From: Paraglaciecola sp. L1A13
GTDB lineage: Bacteria; Pseudomonadota; Gammaproteobacteria; Enterobacterales; Alteromonadaceae
Assembly (NCBI RefSeq): GCF_009796745.1
Contig: NZ_CP047024.1
Span: 3,038,001 to 3,102,000 of the forward strand
Direction of reading: 5' to 3'
Length of the DNA: 64,000 bases
Shown: piece after piece, positions 1 through 9,467 of the stretch
Position numbering within the stretch: the stretch's first letter is position 1
Layout of the letters: the number at the start of each line of letters is the position of its first letter
Position numbers and translations under genes: made by a program
The notes under the pieces: model-generated
Seen by the model: only the letters and a program-made list of their open reading frames with translations
Databases searched by the model: none
Told to the model about the DNA's origin: nothing

Positions 1-541
1 TATACCCTGAGTCTCTGCCCATGACTTCAACAACAAACATCCTGTTATGGGATTCTGCCGTATCTCTTATGTTGTCGATACACGCCATTGCTGTATTAAC
101 CGCAGAATCAAATCCCAAGGTGTAATCAGTGCCAACGGTGTCGTTATCTATGGTGCCAGGAATACCAATACATGGAATATCACTGATGTCTGCCAGGAGC
201 GAAACGCCCCGAAAAGTGCCGTCGCCCCCTATAGCCACCAGCCCATCTATTCCACTTTTATGGATGTTCTGTAGTGCAACTTTTCGCCCTTCAATCGTCC
301 GAAAACGATCACTGCGAGCCGTTTTAAGAACCGTACCACCGAGGTGCATTGTTTTTTGCAATTGATTGGTCGTTAGCGAGATTAAGTCATTGTCTATCAG
401 GCCTTCAAAACCCTTGCGAATTCCACTGACTTCAATGCCATTGGCAGTGGCCGTTTTTACCGCTGCATATAAAGCCGCATTCATACCAGGGGCATCTCCG
501 CCTGAGGTAAATATACCAATGTGTTTGATTTTCTTTGCCAT
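1..541 (-). CDS. pfkA: 6-phosphofructokinase, partial (C-terminus outside window)
   Basis: Phosphorylates fructose 6-phosphate to fructose 1,6-bisphosphate, the committed step of glycolysis in the cytoplasm. About 180 residues are visible, read from the ATG at 541-539 to the window edge. The N-terminus has the nucleotide loop FTSGGDAPGMN, then GGDGTFRG (ATP-binding region), PGTIDNDTVGTDYTLGFD (substrate/catalytic loop with the catalytic Asp) and VEVMGRDSG, which ends at the edge. These are the canonical PfkA-family blocks in order. The GGDGT loop suggests an ATP-dependent enzyme, but a pyrophosphate-dependent one cannot be excluded without the C-terminus. It lies 37 bp downstream of gpmA on the same strand, and GGTGA upstream of the ATG can serve as ribosome binding site, so the two are probably one operon. 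Confidence 0.93.
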   Translation of the reverse strand, partial: MAKKIKHIGIFTSGGDAPGMNAALYAAVKTATANGIEVSGIRKGFEGLIDNDLISLTTNQLQKTMHLGGTVLKTARSDRFRTIEGRKVALQNIHKSGIDGLVAIGGDGTFRGVSLLADISDIPCIGIPGTIDNDTVGTDYTLGFDSAVNTAMACIDNIRDTAESHNRMFVVEVMGRDSGY

Positions 542-578
542 TTTATTTCACCACAATGATTAGGGAAGTGTTGACCAC

Positions 579-1265
579 TTATTCTTCAAGTACTTGTTTA
601 CTGAGTATTTCCATTTGTGCATTGCACTGATAAATATGTGGGCAGCCTGTTTTTAACTCGTACGCAGCAATCTGTGATGCTGTCATTTTTTCAATGTGCA
701 TGATGATTGCTCGCAATGAATTACCATGGGCGCATACCAACACATTTTTACCCTGTTGTAGATGCGGAACAATATGTGACTGATAATAAGCAATCGCCCG
801 CTTGGCAGTCATTGCAAGGCTCTCGCCATTGGGAGGAGCTACGTCATAACTGCGCCGCCAAGTATGTACCTGCTCGTCACCAAACTGCTGTCTGGCTTTA
901 TCTTTGTTGAGCCCTTGAAGATCACCGTAAAATCGCTCATTCAACTGCTGAGAAACGTAGATTTTCAATTCTGGCGTGTTGGTTTTCGATGATTCAAAAT
1001 GCTCATACCATTCACTGCCAACATCATGAATGCGTAAATATTGGTTACATAAATGATTGTGCCTGAGTATCTCATATAGCGTGTCTTGCGCGCGTAGTAG
1101 CTCAGAAGTAAAGGCCAGATCAAACCGTTGTTCAGCTAGCATTTGCGCTGCCCGCTGCGCTTCTTTAACTCCTGCCTCGCTCAGCGAGACATCCACCCAT
1201 CCTGTAAAACGGTTTTGCTGGTTCCAGATAGATTGCCCGTGGCGGACCAAGGTCAGTAACGACAT
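579..1265 (-). CDS. gpmA: 2,3-bisphosphoglycerate-dependent phosphoglycerate mutase
   Basis: Interconverts 3- and 2-phosphoglycerate in glycolysis and gluconeogenesis. The 228-residue protein starts with LVRHGQSIWN; His9 of the RHG motif is the expected phospho-histidine. Further family blocks are NRFTGWVDVSLSEAG, TSELLRAQDT, LNERFYGDLQGLNK and VCAHGNSLRAI, whose His (about residue 178) is the second catalytic histidine. Length is slightly under the ~250 of E. coli GpmA; the stretch around residues 90-115 looks family-variant. It precedes pfkA on the same strand, which suits a glycolytic operon. The family call is firm; dependence on the bisphosphoglycerate cofactor is inferred from family membership. 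Confidence 0.93.
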   Translation of the reverse strand: MSLLTLVRHGQSIWNQQNRFTGWVDVSLSEAGVKEAQRAAQMLAEQRFDLAFTSELLRAQDTLYEILRHNHLCNQYLRIHDVGSEWYEHFESSKTNTPELKIYVSQQLNERFYGDLQGLNKDKARQQFGDEQVHTWRRSYDVAPPNGESLAMTAKRAIAYYQSHIVPHLQQGKNVLVCAHGNSLRAIIMHIEKMTASQIAAYELKTGCPHIYQCNAQMEILSKQVLEE

Positions 1266-1813
1266 GTTTTATCTCATAAATGAATTCAACAAGTCGTCAA
1301 TTATGCCGTGCTAGCGACGTAAAAATAATGAGGGGTTATACCTATTTTGCTCATTCATTCAATTTCTAAACAAACAAGCCCCCTGCCTAGCGACAAAAGC
1401 AAAAGCTCTATCGACGTGTTTTATAATACCGAATAAATCGCTTTTTAAGACGCTCAAACCTCTAGGTATTAGCCACTAGTTTTTAAGTGAAATTACGAAT
1501 GCAAACCCCCGAGGATTGAGGATAGAGTAAGGAAACGACCCGCTGACTACCTAGGTCTTTCGCTTATTAAATTAAGGTCAATTTGACGACAAATTCGTTG
1601 ATATTACCCATGCACTCGTAATACATAACGATTTTGACGGGCTCGGCAGTATTGCTCGATGCTTCAGCAAGTGGATTTATGCGGTGAATGGAGTCAGTGC
1701 AGTATAAAGAGCAATCGCAAACGCTAATCAAGCTGTAAGGGTATCGGCTCTAGGCATCGTCAGGCGACACAATGCCCAGCTAAATTCTAATCTTCAGCAC
1801 AAGGTACACTTTT
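1266..1813. other. Intergenic region between divergent gpmA-pfkA and ppsA
   Basis: A 548-bp stretch that must hold the divergent promoters of gpmA-pfkA (leftward) and ppsA (rightward). It is stop-rich in all frames and I recognise no gene remnant. I looked for a Cra/FruR-like palindrome near ppsA and saw no convincing one. Confidence 0.5.
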
Positions 1814-4252
1814 ATGACAGATTCAACACAATATGTTCGCTGGTTCAAGGAACTAAACAATTCTGATGTAGCTTTAGTAGGCGGAAAAAACGCTTCATTA
1901 GGTGAAATGTACCAAAACCTAACGGCAGAAGGTGTGCGCGTACCAAACGGATTTGCAGTGACCGCTGAGGCTTACAACTATGTACTTGAATCTAATCAGG
2001 CTTGGCCATTATTACATGGCGCTCTCGATGGACTCGACCCAGATAATATCAAAGACTTACAGTCAGGGGGCAAAAAAGCAAGGCAGATCGTATTAGACTG
2101 TGTGCTGCCAGATGATCTTAAAAGCGCTATTTTAAACGGATATGCTCAGCTTAAAGAAGAATATGGAAGTGACATTTCCTTGGCTGTGCGCTCCTCGGCC
2201 ACCGCTGAAGATTCCCCTGAAGCCTCGTTTGCGGGTCAAAATGACAGTTACCTCAACATTAGCAGCGACGAAGCATTGCTTGATGCTTATAAACGTTGCT
2301 TGGCCTCAAACTTTACCGACCGTTCAATTCATTACAAATACGATAACAACTTTGACGTTTACACTGTTTTTCTCTCTGTCGTGGTAATGAAAATGGTACG
2401 CAGTGATATTGGTGCCAGTGGCGTGATGTTTTCCCTGGATACAGAAACGTCATTTAAAGATGTAGTATTCATTAATGGTGCCCTAGGATTAGGCGAAAAT
2501 ATTGTGCAAGGCACCATCGAACCCGACAGTTTCTATGTGCACAAACCCACCTTCAATTTAGGCCATCGCACGGTCCTGAAACGCCGCTTGGGTCAGAAAG
2601 AATTAAAGATGATTTTTACCGACAGTCTCAACACAGATAATATTGCAGTGGAATATACCGCCAATATCGACACCACCGAAGACGAAAGAATGCATTTTAG
2701 TATTTCTGATGCGGACGTCATGGTATTGGCTGACTATGCGATTAAAATTGAAAATCACTATTCTGATAATGCAGGCCATTATAAACCGATGGATATGGAG
2801 TGGGCTAAAGACGGCCTCGACGGCGAACTCTACATCGTACAGGCCCGTCCGGAGACCGTGTCGTCTCAAAAAAATGGCGCGGTTCTTGAAATCTATCATC
2901 TCAAAGAAACGTCCAAGATCCTTGCTAGAGGTCAGGCGGTCGGTACTCGAATTGGTGCCGGAAACGTCAGAGTTATCAACGATGTTGCGCTTCTAAGTGA
3001 CTTTAAGCCCGGTGAAGTATTAGTCGCGGATACGACTACTCCAGACTGGGAACCGGTCATGAAAATCGCGTCAGCGATCGTTACAAACCGAGGAGGCCGT
3101 ACCTGTCATGCCGCCATTGTGGCCAGAGAACTGGGCATTCCAGCTATTGTTGGAACCAATGACGCCACTGAACTACTCTCAAACGAACAAGCCGTTACGG
3201 TGAGCTGCGCAGAAGGTGAATTTGGTAATATCCATGACGGTATTCTACATTTCGAAATTGAAAAAACGGATCTCAGTCAACTGGCTCATCCGAAAACAGA
3301 AATTATGATGAATTTGGGTAATCCTGATCAGGCGTTTAGTCTGGCTTCTTTACCGGTAGACGGTATTGGATTGGCTCGGATGGAATTTATTATTAATGAA
3401 TACATCAAGGTGCATCCGATGGCGCTACAACATCCTGATAAAACCGATGATGTCACCCGCAGCAAAATTAATGACCGGTGTATTGCCTATGAAAGTCCCC
3501 AAGACTTTTTTATCAAAGCCCTTTCTGAAGGTGTTGCCACGATTGCAGCAGCGGTGTATCCAAAGCCTTGTGTGGTGCGCATGAGCGACTTTAAAAGCAA
3601 CGAATACGCGACATTGTTAGGCGGTACCTTTTTCGAGCCCGACGAAGCTAACCCTATGATAGGTTTTCGCGGCGCATCACGTTACGCACACCCTGCATAC
3701 GCCGATGGTTTTGCCCTTGAGTGCCAAGCGATGAAACGGGTGCGAGATGAAATGGGCATGACCAATGTAAAATTGATGATCCCGTTTTGCCGTCGCGTAC
3801 AAGAGGGGGAAAAAGTACTGGAATCGATGGCTAAAAATGGACTTACGCGCGGTGAGAATGGCTTACAAGTTTACGTTATGTGCGAGATCCCCAACAATGT
3901 AATTCAAATCGATGCGTTCGCTAAACTCTTCGACGGATTCTCCATCGGATCAAACGACTTAACCCAATTAACCTTAGGTGTGGATCGCGATTCGCAAATT
4001 GTTGCGTTTGATTTCGATGAACGGGATCCTGGTGTGAAAGAAATGCTTCGCCTATCGATAGAAGGCGCCAAACGTAACGGCCGTCATTCCGGAATATGTG
4101 GACAGGCTCCGTCTGACTATCCTGAAATAGCCGAATACCTCGTGGAACTAGGCATTGATGCCATGAGCCTCAATCCAGATACGGTGCTAGCCACCACTCG
4201 ACATGTACTGGAAGTAGAAAAACGCCTAGCACAAACCGCTAAATCCGCATGA
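1814..4252 (+). CDS. ppsA: Phosphoenolpyruvate synthase
   Basis: Makes PEP from pyruvate and ATP with release of AMP and phosphate, the entry to gluconeogenesis from three-carbon compounds. The 812-residue protein has the usual order: an N-terminal ATP-grasp domain (VGGKNASLGEM near residue 25, LAVRSSATAEDSPEASFAGQ near 125), the mobile phospho-histidine domain with GGRTCHAAIVARELGIPAIVG (catalytic His near residue 430), and a C-terminal TIM barrel with GLARMEFI, GSNDLTQLTLGVDRDS and GICGQAPSD (catalytic Cys near 762). Length fits the family (~790-810). It is divergent from the gpmA-pfkA pair and is followed by its own terminator, so it is probably monocistronic. The gene for its usual regulator PpsR is not in the window. 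Confidence 0.96.
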   Translation: MTDSTQYVRWFKELNNSDVALVGGKNASLGEMYQNLTAEGVRVPNGFAVTAEAYNYVLESNQAWPLLHGALDGLDPDNIKDLQSGGKKARQIVLDCVLPDDLKSAILNGYAQLKEEYGSDISLAVRSSATAEDSPEASFAGQNDSYLNISSDEALLDAYKRCLASNFTDRSIHYKYDNNFDVYTVFLSVVVMKMVRSDIGASGVMFSLDTETSFKDVVFINGALGLGENIVQGTIEPDSFYVHKPTFNLGHRTVLKRRLGQKELKMIFTDSLNTDNIAVEYTANIDTTEDERMHFSISDADVMVLADYAIKIENHYSDNAGHYKPMDMEWAKDGLDGELYIVQARPETVSSQKNGAVLEIYHLKETSKILARGQAVGTRIGAGNVRVINDVALLSDFKPGEVLVADTTTPDWEPVMKIASAIVTNRGGRTCHAAIVARELGIPAIVGTNDATELLSNEQAVTVSCAEGEFGNIHDGILHFEIEKTDLSQLAHPKTEIMMNLGNPDQAFSLASLPVDGIGLARMEFIINEYIKVHPMALQHPDKTDDVTRSKINDRCIAYESPQDFFIKALSEGVATIAAAVYPKPCVVRMSDFKSNEYATLLGGTFFEPDEANPMIGFRGASRYAHPAYADGFALECQAMKRVRDEMGMTNVKLMIPFCRRVQEGEKVLESMAKNGLTRGENGLQVYVMCEIPNNVIQIDAFAKLFDGFSIGSNDLTQLTLGVDRDSQIVAFDFDERDPGVKEMLRLSIEGAKRNGRHSGICGQAPSDYPEIAEYLVELGIDAMSLNPDTVLATTRHVLEVEKRLAQTAKSA

Positions 4253-4288
4253 AAAGCGTTATTCACTAAACCGTTGTAAACAATGAAG

Positions 4289-4320
4289 TGGCAGCACTAT
4301 AGTGCTGCCAATTTTGTTGC
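4289..4320 (+). terminator. Rho-independent terminator of ppsA
   Basis: Perfect palindrome GGCAGCACTATAGTGCTGCC (9-bp arms plus a short loop, 4289-4310), followed by ATTTTGTTG, 37 bp after the ppsA stop codon. Confidence 0.75.
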
Positions 4321-4451
4321 TAAAACCGAATGAAAATGCTGGAGATAACGGGCATGTAACAGGTTTTATTATTGTGGTTATCCCCTATTCAATAAACACC
4401 AATATGTAGAAATCCCCAATTTTAGTCGTTTATATTTACCGTTAATATAAG

Positions 4452-4480
4452 GGCTTATCAATTAACTACATTGATAAGCC
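4452..4480 (-). terminator. Hairpin downstream of the two-component operon
   Basis: Inverted repeat GGCTTATCAA (4452-4461) / TTGATAAGCC (4471-4480) with a 9-nt loop, about 115 bp past the stop of the response regulator. The T content after the stem on the minus strand (CTTATATT) is modest, so this is a candidate terminator rather than a certain one. Confidence 0.45.
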
Positions 4481-4593
4481 TTTCAATATATAGCTTTTTG
4501 ACTATCTCGGAGTCTATTGATAATAATCTTCGATGGGCTCTTTTTTCTAAGGAAATAAATAGTATTTTAATTAAAAAATCATCAGAGACGACA

Positions 4594-5208
4594 CTAATCA
4601 AATTGCTCAGACATAATTTTAATTCGTACCAACTGAGCAAACGTCCCAGCTTCTAACTTTTCCATAACATGTGAACGATGAACCTCAACAGTGCGTTCGC
4701 TAATACGCAGATCTGCCGCAATAACTTTGTTCATAACGCCATCGGTCACTCGCTCAAACACTTCGCGTTCGCGTGCTGATAATAAATCCATTTTGCACTT
4801 ATCTTTATTATTGTCGATCGCCATTGTGCGTTGATTTTCATCAAATTCCATGGCTTCATTGATACGGTCAATTAGGTCCTGTTCCTTGAGTGGTTTACGC
4901 ATAAAGTCTAGCGCCCCAAGTTTCATGGCTTCTACTGCCATAGGAATATCACCGTGGCCCGTGATAAAAATAATGGGTAAACAGCAATCTAGTTGTTTCA
5001 GTCGTCGCTGAACTTGTAGTCCACTCATTTTGGGCATGCGTATGTCTAAAACGATACATCCTGACATTTCATCGCAGTATCCCCTTAAAAAAGCCTTACC
5101 AGATGCAAATCCTCGGGACTCTAGCCCAACTGATTCAAGTAGCATTTCTAACCCATCACGGACGGCTTCATCATCATCAATGATATAAACAGTTTGTTTA
5201 GTTTTCAT
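4594..5208 (-). CDS. FixJ/TtrR-type response regulator (REC + LuxR HTH)
   Basis: Transcriptional response regulator of 204 residues. Residues 1-120 form a receiver domain: acidic pocket Asp11-Asp13, phospho-acceptor Asp55 in VLDIRMPKMSG, the conserved Thr in FITGHGD and the Lys in MRKPL. Residues ~135-200 form a LuxR/NarL-type helix-turn-helix (LSAREREVFERVTDG ... RISERTVEVHRSHVMEKL). This layout is that of FixJ, TtrR and similar regulators. The start codon lies inside the 3' end of the upstream sensor kinase (11-bp overlap), so the pair is translationally coupled. The regulated genes cannot be read from the sequence; no clear metabolic target gene sits beside the operon. Confidence 0.9.
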   Translation of the reverse strand: MKTKQTVYIIDDDEAVRDGLEMLLESVGLESRGFASGKAFLRGYCDEMSGCIVLDIRMPKMSGLQVQRRLKQLDCCLPIIFITGHGDIPMAVEAMKLGALDFMRKPLKEQDLIDRINEAMEFDENQRTMAIDNNKDKCKMDLLSAREREVFERVTDGVMNKVIAADLRISERTVEVHRSHVMEKLEAGTFAQLVRIKIMSEQFD

Positions 5209-7609
5209 CTAAATATTTCTCTTCGTAAATTGGCAACGTAAAGTAAAAAATTGCTCCCGCTGGTTTATTTTCAGAAAAGTGAATGTGCCCGCCATGCTCT
5301 TCAATAATACTTTTTGAAATGGATAGCCCAATCCCCGTTCCATTTTTTTTAGTTGATGAAAACGGTGTAAACAGTTTATCAGTCATAGATTTCGATAATC
5401 CACACCCTGTATCTGTTACTGATATCTGTACATTATTTTTCGCAACTCTTTTTGTTTGCAGCTCAATGATTGCTCCTTTCGCACACGATATTGATTGCAT
5501 TGCTTCCATACCATTACGCAGTAGATTTAAAATCACCTGCTGAATTTGCACTCGGTCTACAAATAAGTTTATCGCGTAATCACAGGAGCCTACCCGTATA
5601 TTGATATCCCGTAAGCGAGCTTCTGATTCTGCAAGGTGTCTAACTTCACCCACTAATGCCTTACAATCAACAACTTCTTTTTGTTTATCGCCTTGCCTAG
5701 TCATAACTTGTACACGCTCAAGGACCTGACCAGCGCGAAGCGCCTGTTGGCTTAGCTTTTCAAATAATACTGGGAGTTTTTCGTATTTACCAAGTTGGCA
5801 GAAATTTTTAGCGGTCTGTGAGAAAAGAGAAATAGCCGTCAATGGCTGATTAATCTCATGTGCGATTCCAGCTGCCATTTCCCCCATAGAATTGAGCCTG
5901 TGAGAGTGTGCAAGTTGCTCTGTATGCAAACGTGCTTGTTCTTCTGAAGCAAGTTGTTGAGTAATGTCTCTGATTAATGCAACAAACATCAAGTTATCGC
6001 AATTATAAATTTCACTAATTGATATATGAATTGGGATAATTGTTCCGTCTTTGTGCTTAGCGGTAAGCTCACGGCCAATTCCAATAATATGTTTCTGTTT
6101 AGTCTTTAAATATTCTGCTACATACTGTTCATGGTTCTCGCTACAGGGATGAGGCATCAAGATTGTGGCATTCTTATCTTTCACTTCATCAAAGGCATAG
6201 CCAAACATTTTTTGTGCCGCCTCATTAAAACTTTGAATTAACCCTTTGTTATCCGTAGTGATAACCGCTTCAACCATAGAGTTTACTACCGCATCAGAAA
6301 AGGCATGGCTTTGAATAAGGTCAATCTCTATCTGTTTTATAGACGTGATATCAGTAACGAAACCTTCAAGTATTGCCTCTTCATGATAACTGGAAGTAAC
6401 TGACTCTCCTTTTTCCCAGACTAACCGAACGTCATTATTTTTATCTAAAATGCGATATTCAAGCTCATATAGGCTCTTTGTTCTTATCGCTCGGCTAACG
6501 GTTTGACATACTTGCGCATAATCTTCTGGGTGAATTAAATCACCCCATAAAATATTATGTTGTTCAAATTCAGTTTTGTTATAACCGGTCAACGCCTCAC
6601 AACCGTCACTGACCAATATCATCGGCCAATTCGTTTTATTAAACGCTTGGTAAGCCATTCCTGGTAAGTTCTTAAGGAGATTTTCAGTTTTTTTACGGTC
6701 GTCTTTGATTAGCTTTGCCCTATATTGCGAATACATTGCCATATAGGCGGCTATCGCGATAAAAAGGCTGAGTAGAATACCAAGCAGAATTAATATCTTG
6801 ATCATTTTATAATGAGAATGCACAAGAAACTCATTGTCAGGCACCAAGTCAATTTTCCAGCTTAGGCCTTGTAGTTCAAAGAATGTTTGCTTGTGCCATC
6901 TGCTATCAAGCGGTGACTCGCTGTCTTTATCTGAATAAATCTTTCGATCGTTAATGTATAGCGTTAGGTTATGTTCAGTGAGCAAGTAAGTTGGCAAAAC
7001 CGCCTGAATATATAAATCGAAAAGTAGTAAACTCCCAATAAAACCTTCTAATTCTCTGCCTGTTTTCGTTGTACTAAAAACAGCAACATACATACCCAAT
7101 CCAGTTTTTCCATGAACCGATTCAACTGGGGTCGTTATAACAGCGCTGTCGCTTTTTTGCGCTTTCAATACTGCTGACAATGCGAGAGGGGTTAATGCCA
7201 AATCAAAATCTAATGCGACTTCGTTTCCGCTAATGGGCGTTATTTTGCGGATATGAAAAGAATTATCAATCCAACCGATAGCCTGATAGCCCCAATGAGT
7301 ATCATATAAAGTCTGGCTAACTAATGCCCAATCGTCATCAGACATATCTGATGCAACTTTAGCCAACTTAGCAAATTCAGTCAGCGATGTGATGCGTCGC
7401 TGTATATCATCTTCGAGCAATATTCTAATACCATTGGCGTTGCTTGTCGTAACGCGATCGATATGCGCTCGCTCTTGTGTCTCTATATACAATATGGCGA
7501 ATGTTATTAAGAACACAGAAAATACACCCGCGATTATCGAACACCACAAAATAATCGTTTCCGGAGAAAAGGGGATTTTCCGTCTGCTCCTTTTAAAATT
7601 AATGATCAT
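5198..7609 (-). CDS. Membrane PAS-domain sensor histidine kinase
   Basis: Sensor kinase partner of the adjacent FixJ-type regulator. With the ATG at 7609 it has 803 residues: TM1 near 14-38, a ~230-residue periplasmic part that resembles a CHASE-type sensor (LGMYVAVFSTTKTGRELEG, then GSLLLFD), TM2 near 268-295, two PAS/PAC modules (~310-430, ~435-560), a HisKA helix with GEMAAGIAHEINQPLTAI (His584), and HATPase with N box LLRNGMEAM, DTGCGLS and GTGIGLSISKSIIEEHGG. An in-frame GTG at 7681 would add 24 residues but lacks an obvious ribosome binding site, so the ATG at 7609 is preferred. The H-box type is the one seen in FixL and TodS-like kinases. The ligand is unknown; no haem PAS signature was identified. 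Confidence 0.9.
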   Translation of the reverse strand: MIINFKRSRRKIPFSPETIILWCSIIAGVFSVFLITFAILYIETQERAHIDRVTTSNANGIRILLEDDIQRRITSLTEFAKLAKVASDMSDDDWALVSQTLYDTHWGYQAIGWIDNSFHIRKITPISGNEVALDFDLALTPLALSAVLKAQKSDSAVITTPVESVHGKTGLGMYVAVFSTTKTGRELEGFIGSLLLFDLYIQAVLPTYLLTEHNLTLYINDRKIYSDKDSESPLDSRWHKQTFFELQGLSWKIDLVPDNEFLVHSHYKMIKILILLGILLSLFIAIAAYMAMYSQYRAKLIKDDRKKTENLLKNLPGMAYQAFNKTNWPMILVSDGCEALTGYNKTEFEQHNILWGDLIHPEDYAQVCQTVSRAIRTKSLYELEYRILDKNNDVRLVWEKGESVTSSYHEEAILEGFVTDITSIKQIEIDLIQSHAFSDAVVNSMVEAVITTDNKGLIQSFNEAAQKMFGYAFDEVKDKNATILMPHPCSENHEQYVAEYLKTKQKHIIGIGRELTAKHKDGTIIPIHISISEIYNCDNLMFVALIRDITQQLASEEQARLHTEQLAHSHRLNSMGEMAAGIAHEINQPLTAISLFSQTAKNFCQLGKYEKLPVLFEKLSQQALRAGQVLERVQVMTRQGDKQKEVVDCKALVGEVRHLAESEARLRDINIRVGSCDYAINLFVDRVQIQQVILNLLRNGMEAMQSISCAKGAIIELQTKRVAKNNVQISVTDTGCGLSKSMTDKLFTPFSSTKKNGTGIGLSISKSIIEEHGGHIHFSENKPAGAIFYFTLPIYEEKYLDEN

Positions 7610-7733
7610 GTAGACTGGCGTCTCATTGAATAAAAAATTTGGATTAATTCCTTTAACACTTTGTTTTATAGGGCTAAACACGAAATAGCGGTAAAAATAA
7701 CTCTATTTTTGTTTCGCTAATTATTCGTTAAAT

Positions 7734-7767
7734 TCAACGGTGACCCCCAATCAACGGTGCCCCCCAA
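7734..7767. repeat. 17-bp tandem repeat upstream of the sensor kinase
   Basis: Two adjacent copies, TCAACGGTGACCCCCAA (7734-7750) and TCAACGGTGCCCCCCAA (7751-7767), differ at one base. They lie in the 5' region of the sensor kinase. The C-run pattern recalls terminal repeats of IS21-like elements, but no transposase remnant adjoins it, so the origin is uncertain. Confidence 0.6.
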
Positions 7768-8495
7768 ATTGAGTTTCACTATATTTTTATTAAATACGCC
7801 AGAGCACCCAGTTAATTGATGATTAAAACCAAAAATTCTAACAACTTATCCATGGAAGTGTATTGATGTGTATCAATAGAAAAGTTAAATAACAAGCCAA
7901 CAACGAAGTCGTTCTTCGTACCTATTACAACTAACTTAGAGCTAAAATTAAATAATAATAATATTAGTGAAGAAGTATTTAACCCTGTTTTACCAAGGTG
8001 AAAAAATCAAAATCTGGACGTTATTAAGATAACTACCCATGCTCACCAAACATGATACAAAACTGTATGATTTTGAACTTACGCTAGATCCAAAATTAAA
8101 TTATTCACACTAATATTTACGTTAATTATCCCGATATAGTGGAACCTCATGGCGCACAATAAAAACATTTAATCTGCAGATTTAGCACTGTGTTAGTCAT
8201 TATATAATCTAGGTAAATGACCCTTAGAGTTCTTAACTACCATTTAATAACGCAATAGCAAAAACAGTTCTAATTTTGAGACTAAAACCGTTTTATTATC
8301 TTGGTTTCCGGCTTAATTAGCTTTAAAATATATCCTCTAATTAAGCGGCGTTCAGATCAAGAGTTAAGGTGTCATTTAGCCGTTAATTATAAGTAAAACA
8401 AATCCCACACGGCCAACACAAACATCTGCTTGTCCGGTCTACTTTTTTAAAACACTCAGTGTTTTATTCATACAAAATAATAAGAGGTTATTCTG
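7768..8495. other. Long AT-rich intergenic region, no gene seen
   Basis: About 730 bp between the divergent sensor kinase and CDF genes. It is AT-rich and stop-rich on both strands with no recognised protein remnant. The last bases hold AAGAGG, a good ribosome binding site for the gene at 8496. Promoters for both genes must lie here but none can be named confidently. Confidence 0.4.
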
Positions 8496-9416
8496 ATGGT
8501 TGTCGACACAGCCTCACTCGATGAACAACGTTTATTGCGGTTATCACTTTATGCAGCTGGTGCATTTGTTTTAATGGCACTCGGTTTCGCATTACTAACG
8601 AGATCAGGGTCAATATTGTTTGATGGTATCTATTCACTTATTTCATTCTTCATGACAGTACTTACCGTTAAAGTAGCTAACCTTGTTGCTCGACCAGATG
8701 ATGAACGATTTCATTTTGGTTATACCGCTATGGAGCCCACTCTTAATCTTTTTAAATCACTTATTGTGATCGTAACATGCGTATTTGCAGTTTTTGGTGC
8801 CTTCAATCGCTTATTAGCCGGCGGTAATTCAGCCGAATATGGGCTTGCCATTGTCTATGGCGTATTGGCTACAATTGGTTGTTTTTTGGTCGCATGGATA
8901 ATGAAACGACGTAGTCAGCACTTTAAATCTGACTTAGTCGGAGTTGAAGCCAAAACTTGGTTTATAGATGGACTGCTAAGTGGCTCTATTTTGCTCGGTT
9001 TTATCATCGCTTGGTCCTTCGAGCACTCAACTTTATCGATATACGCCCCGCAAGTTGATCCGATTTTGTTGATTATATTGGGGCTAGCGATATTACCAAT
9101 CCCAGGGAAGATACTGCTTGAAAGCTTAAAAGAAGTTGTTAACAAAGCCCCACCGGAAACAGTAGTTAAGGAAATTGAACGACGATTAAAAAAATCTTTG
9201 CTAAATATTAATTACGATCACGTCGAGTTACGCGTGAGTAAAAGAGGTCGAGATCTCTATTTATTGGTACATGTCGTGGTCTCAGATTCATTCGCAAATG
9301 AGACAGTTAGTCAGCTCGATGAAATACGCCGCAACAGTGAAAAAGAAATGAAAAAGTGGAACCCAGCAATCATGATCGACATGTTGTTCGTCAGAGACCG
9401 TTTGCTCGCAGGGTAA
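8496..9416 (+). CDS. Cation diffusion facilitator-family transporter, divergent metal site
   Basis: Predicted inner-membrane divalent-cation carrier of 306 residues: about six transmembrane segments in residues 15-215, then a C-terminal cytoplasmic domain (~220-306) of the CDF type. It matches the COG3965-like branch of CDF proteins (FDGIYSLISFFMTVL, FHFGYTAMEPTLNLFKSL, VEAKTWFIDGLLSG). The classical zinc site of YiiP (Asp-x3-Asp in TM2, His-x3-Asp in TM5) is only partly kept: TM2 has Asp then Ser, and TM5 has Thr-x3-Asp. Substrate and direction are therefore unclear. Ribosome binding site AAGAGG sits upstream. It is convergent with nhaD, 51 bp apart, and appears to be a single-gene unit. Confidence 0.85.
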   Translation: MVVDTASLDEQRLLRLSLYAAGAFVLMALGFALLTRSGSILFDGIYSLISFFMTVLTVKVANLVARPDDERFHFGYTAMEPTLNLFKSLIVIVTCVFAVFGAFNRLLAGGNSAEYGLAIVYGVLATIGCFLVAWIMKRRSQHFKSDLVGVEAKTWFIDGLLSGSILLGFIIAWSFEHSTLSIYAPQVDPILLIILGLAILPIPGKILLESLKEVVNKAPPETVVKEIERRLKKSLLNINYDHVELRVSKRGRDLYLLVHVVVSDSFANETVSQLDEIRRNSEKEMKKWNPAIMIDMLFVRDRLLAG

Positions 9417-9467
9417 TAACTAAAGAGGCGCTTAAAAAATTTGACGTTTGCTGCGCTTCGACAAACT

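Noticed and set aside
1057..1314. 85-codon plus-strand frame over gpmA
   Set aside because: Antisense shadow of gpmA; no start signal or motif.
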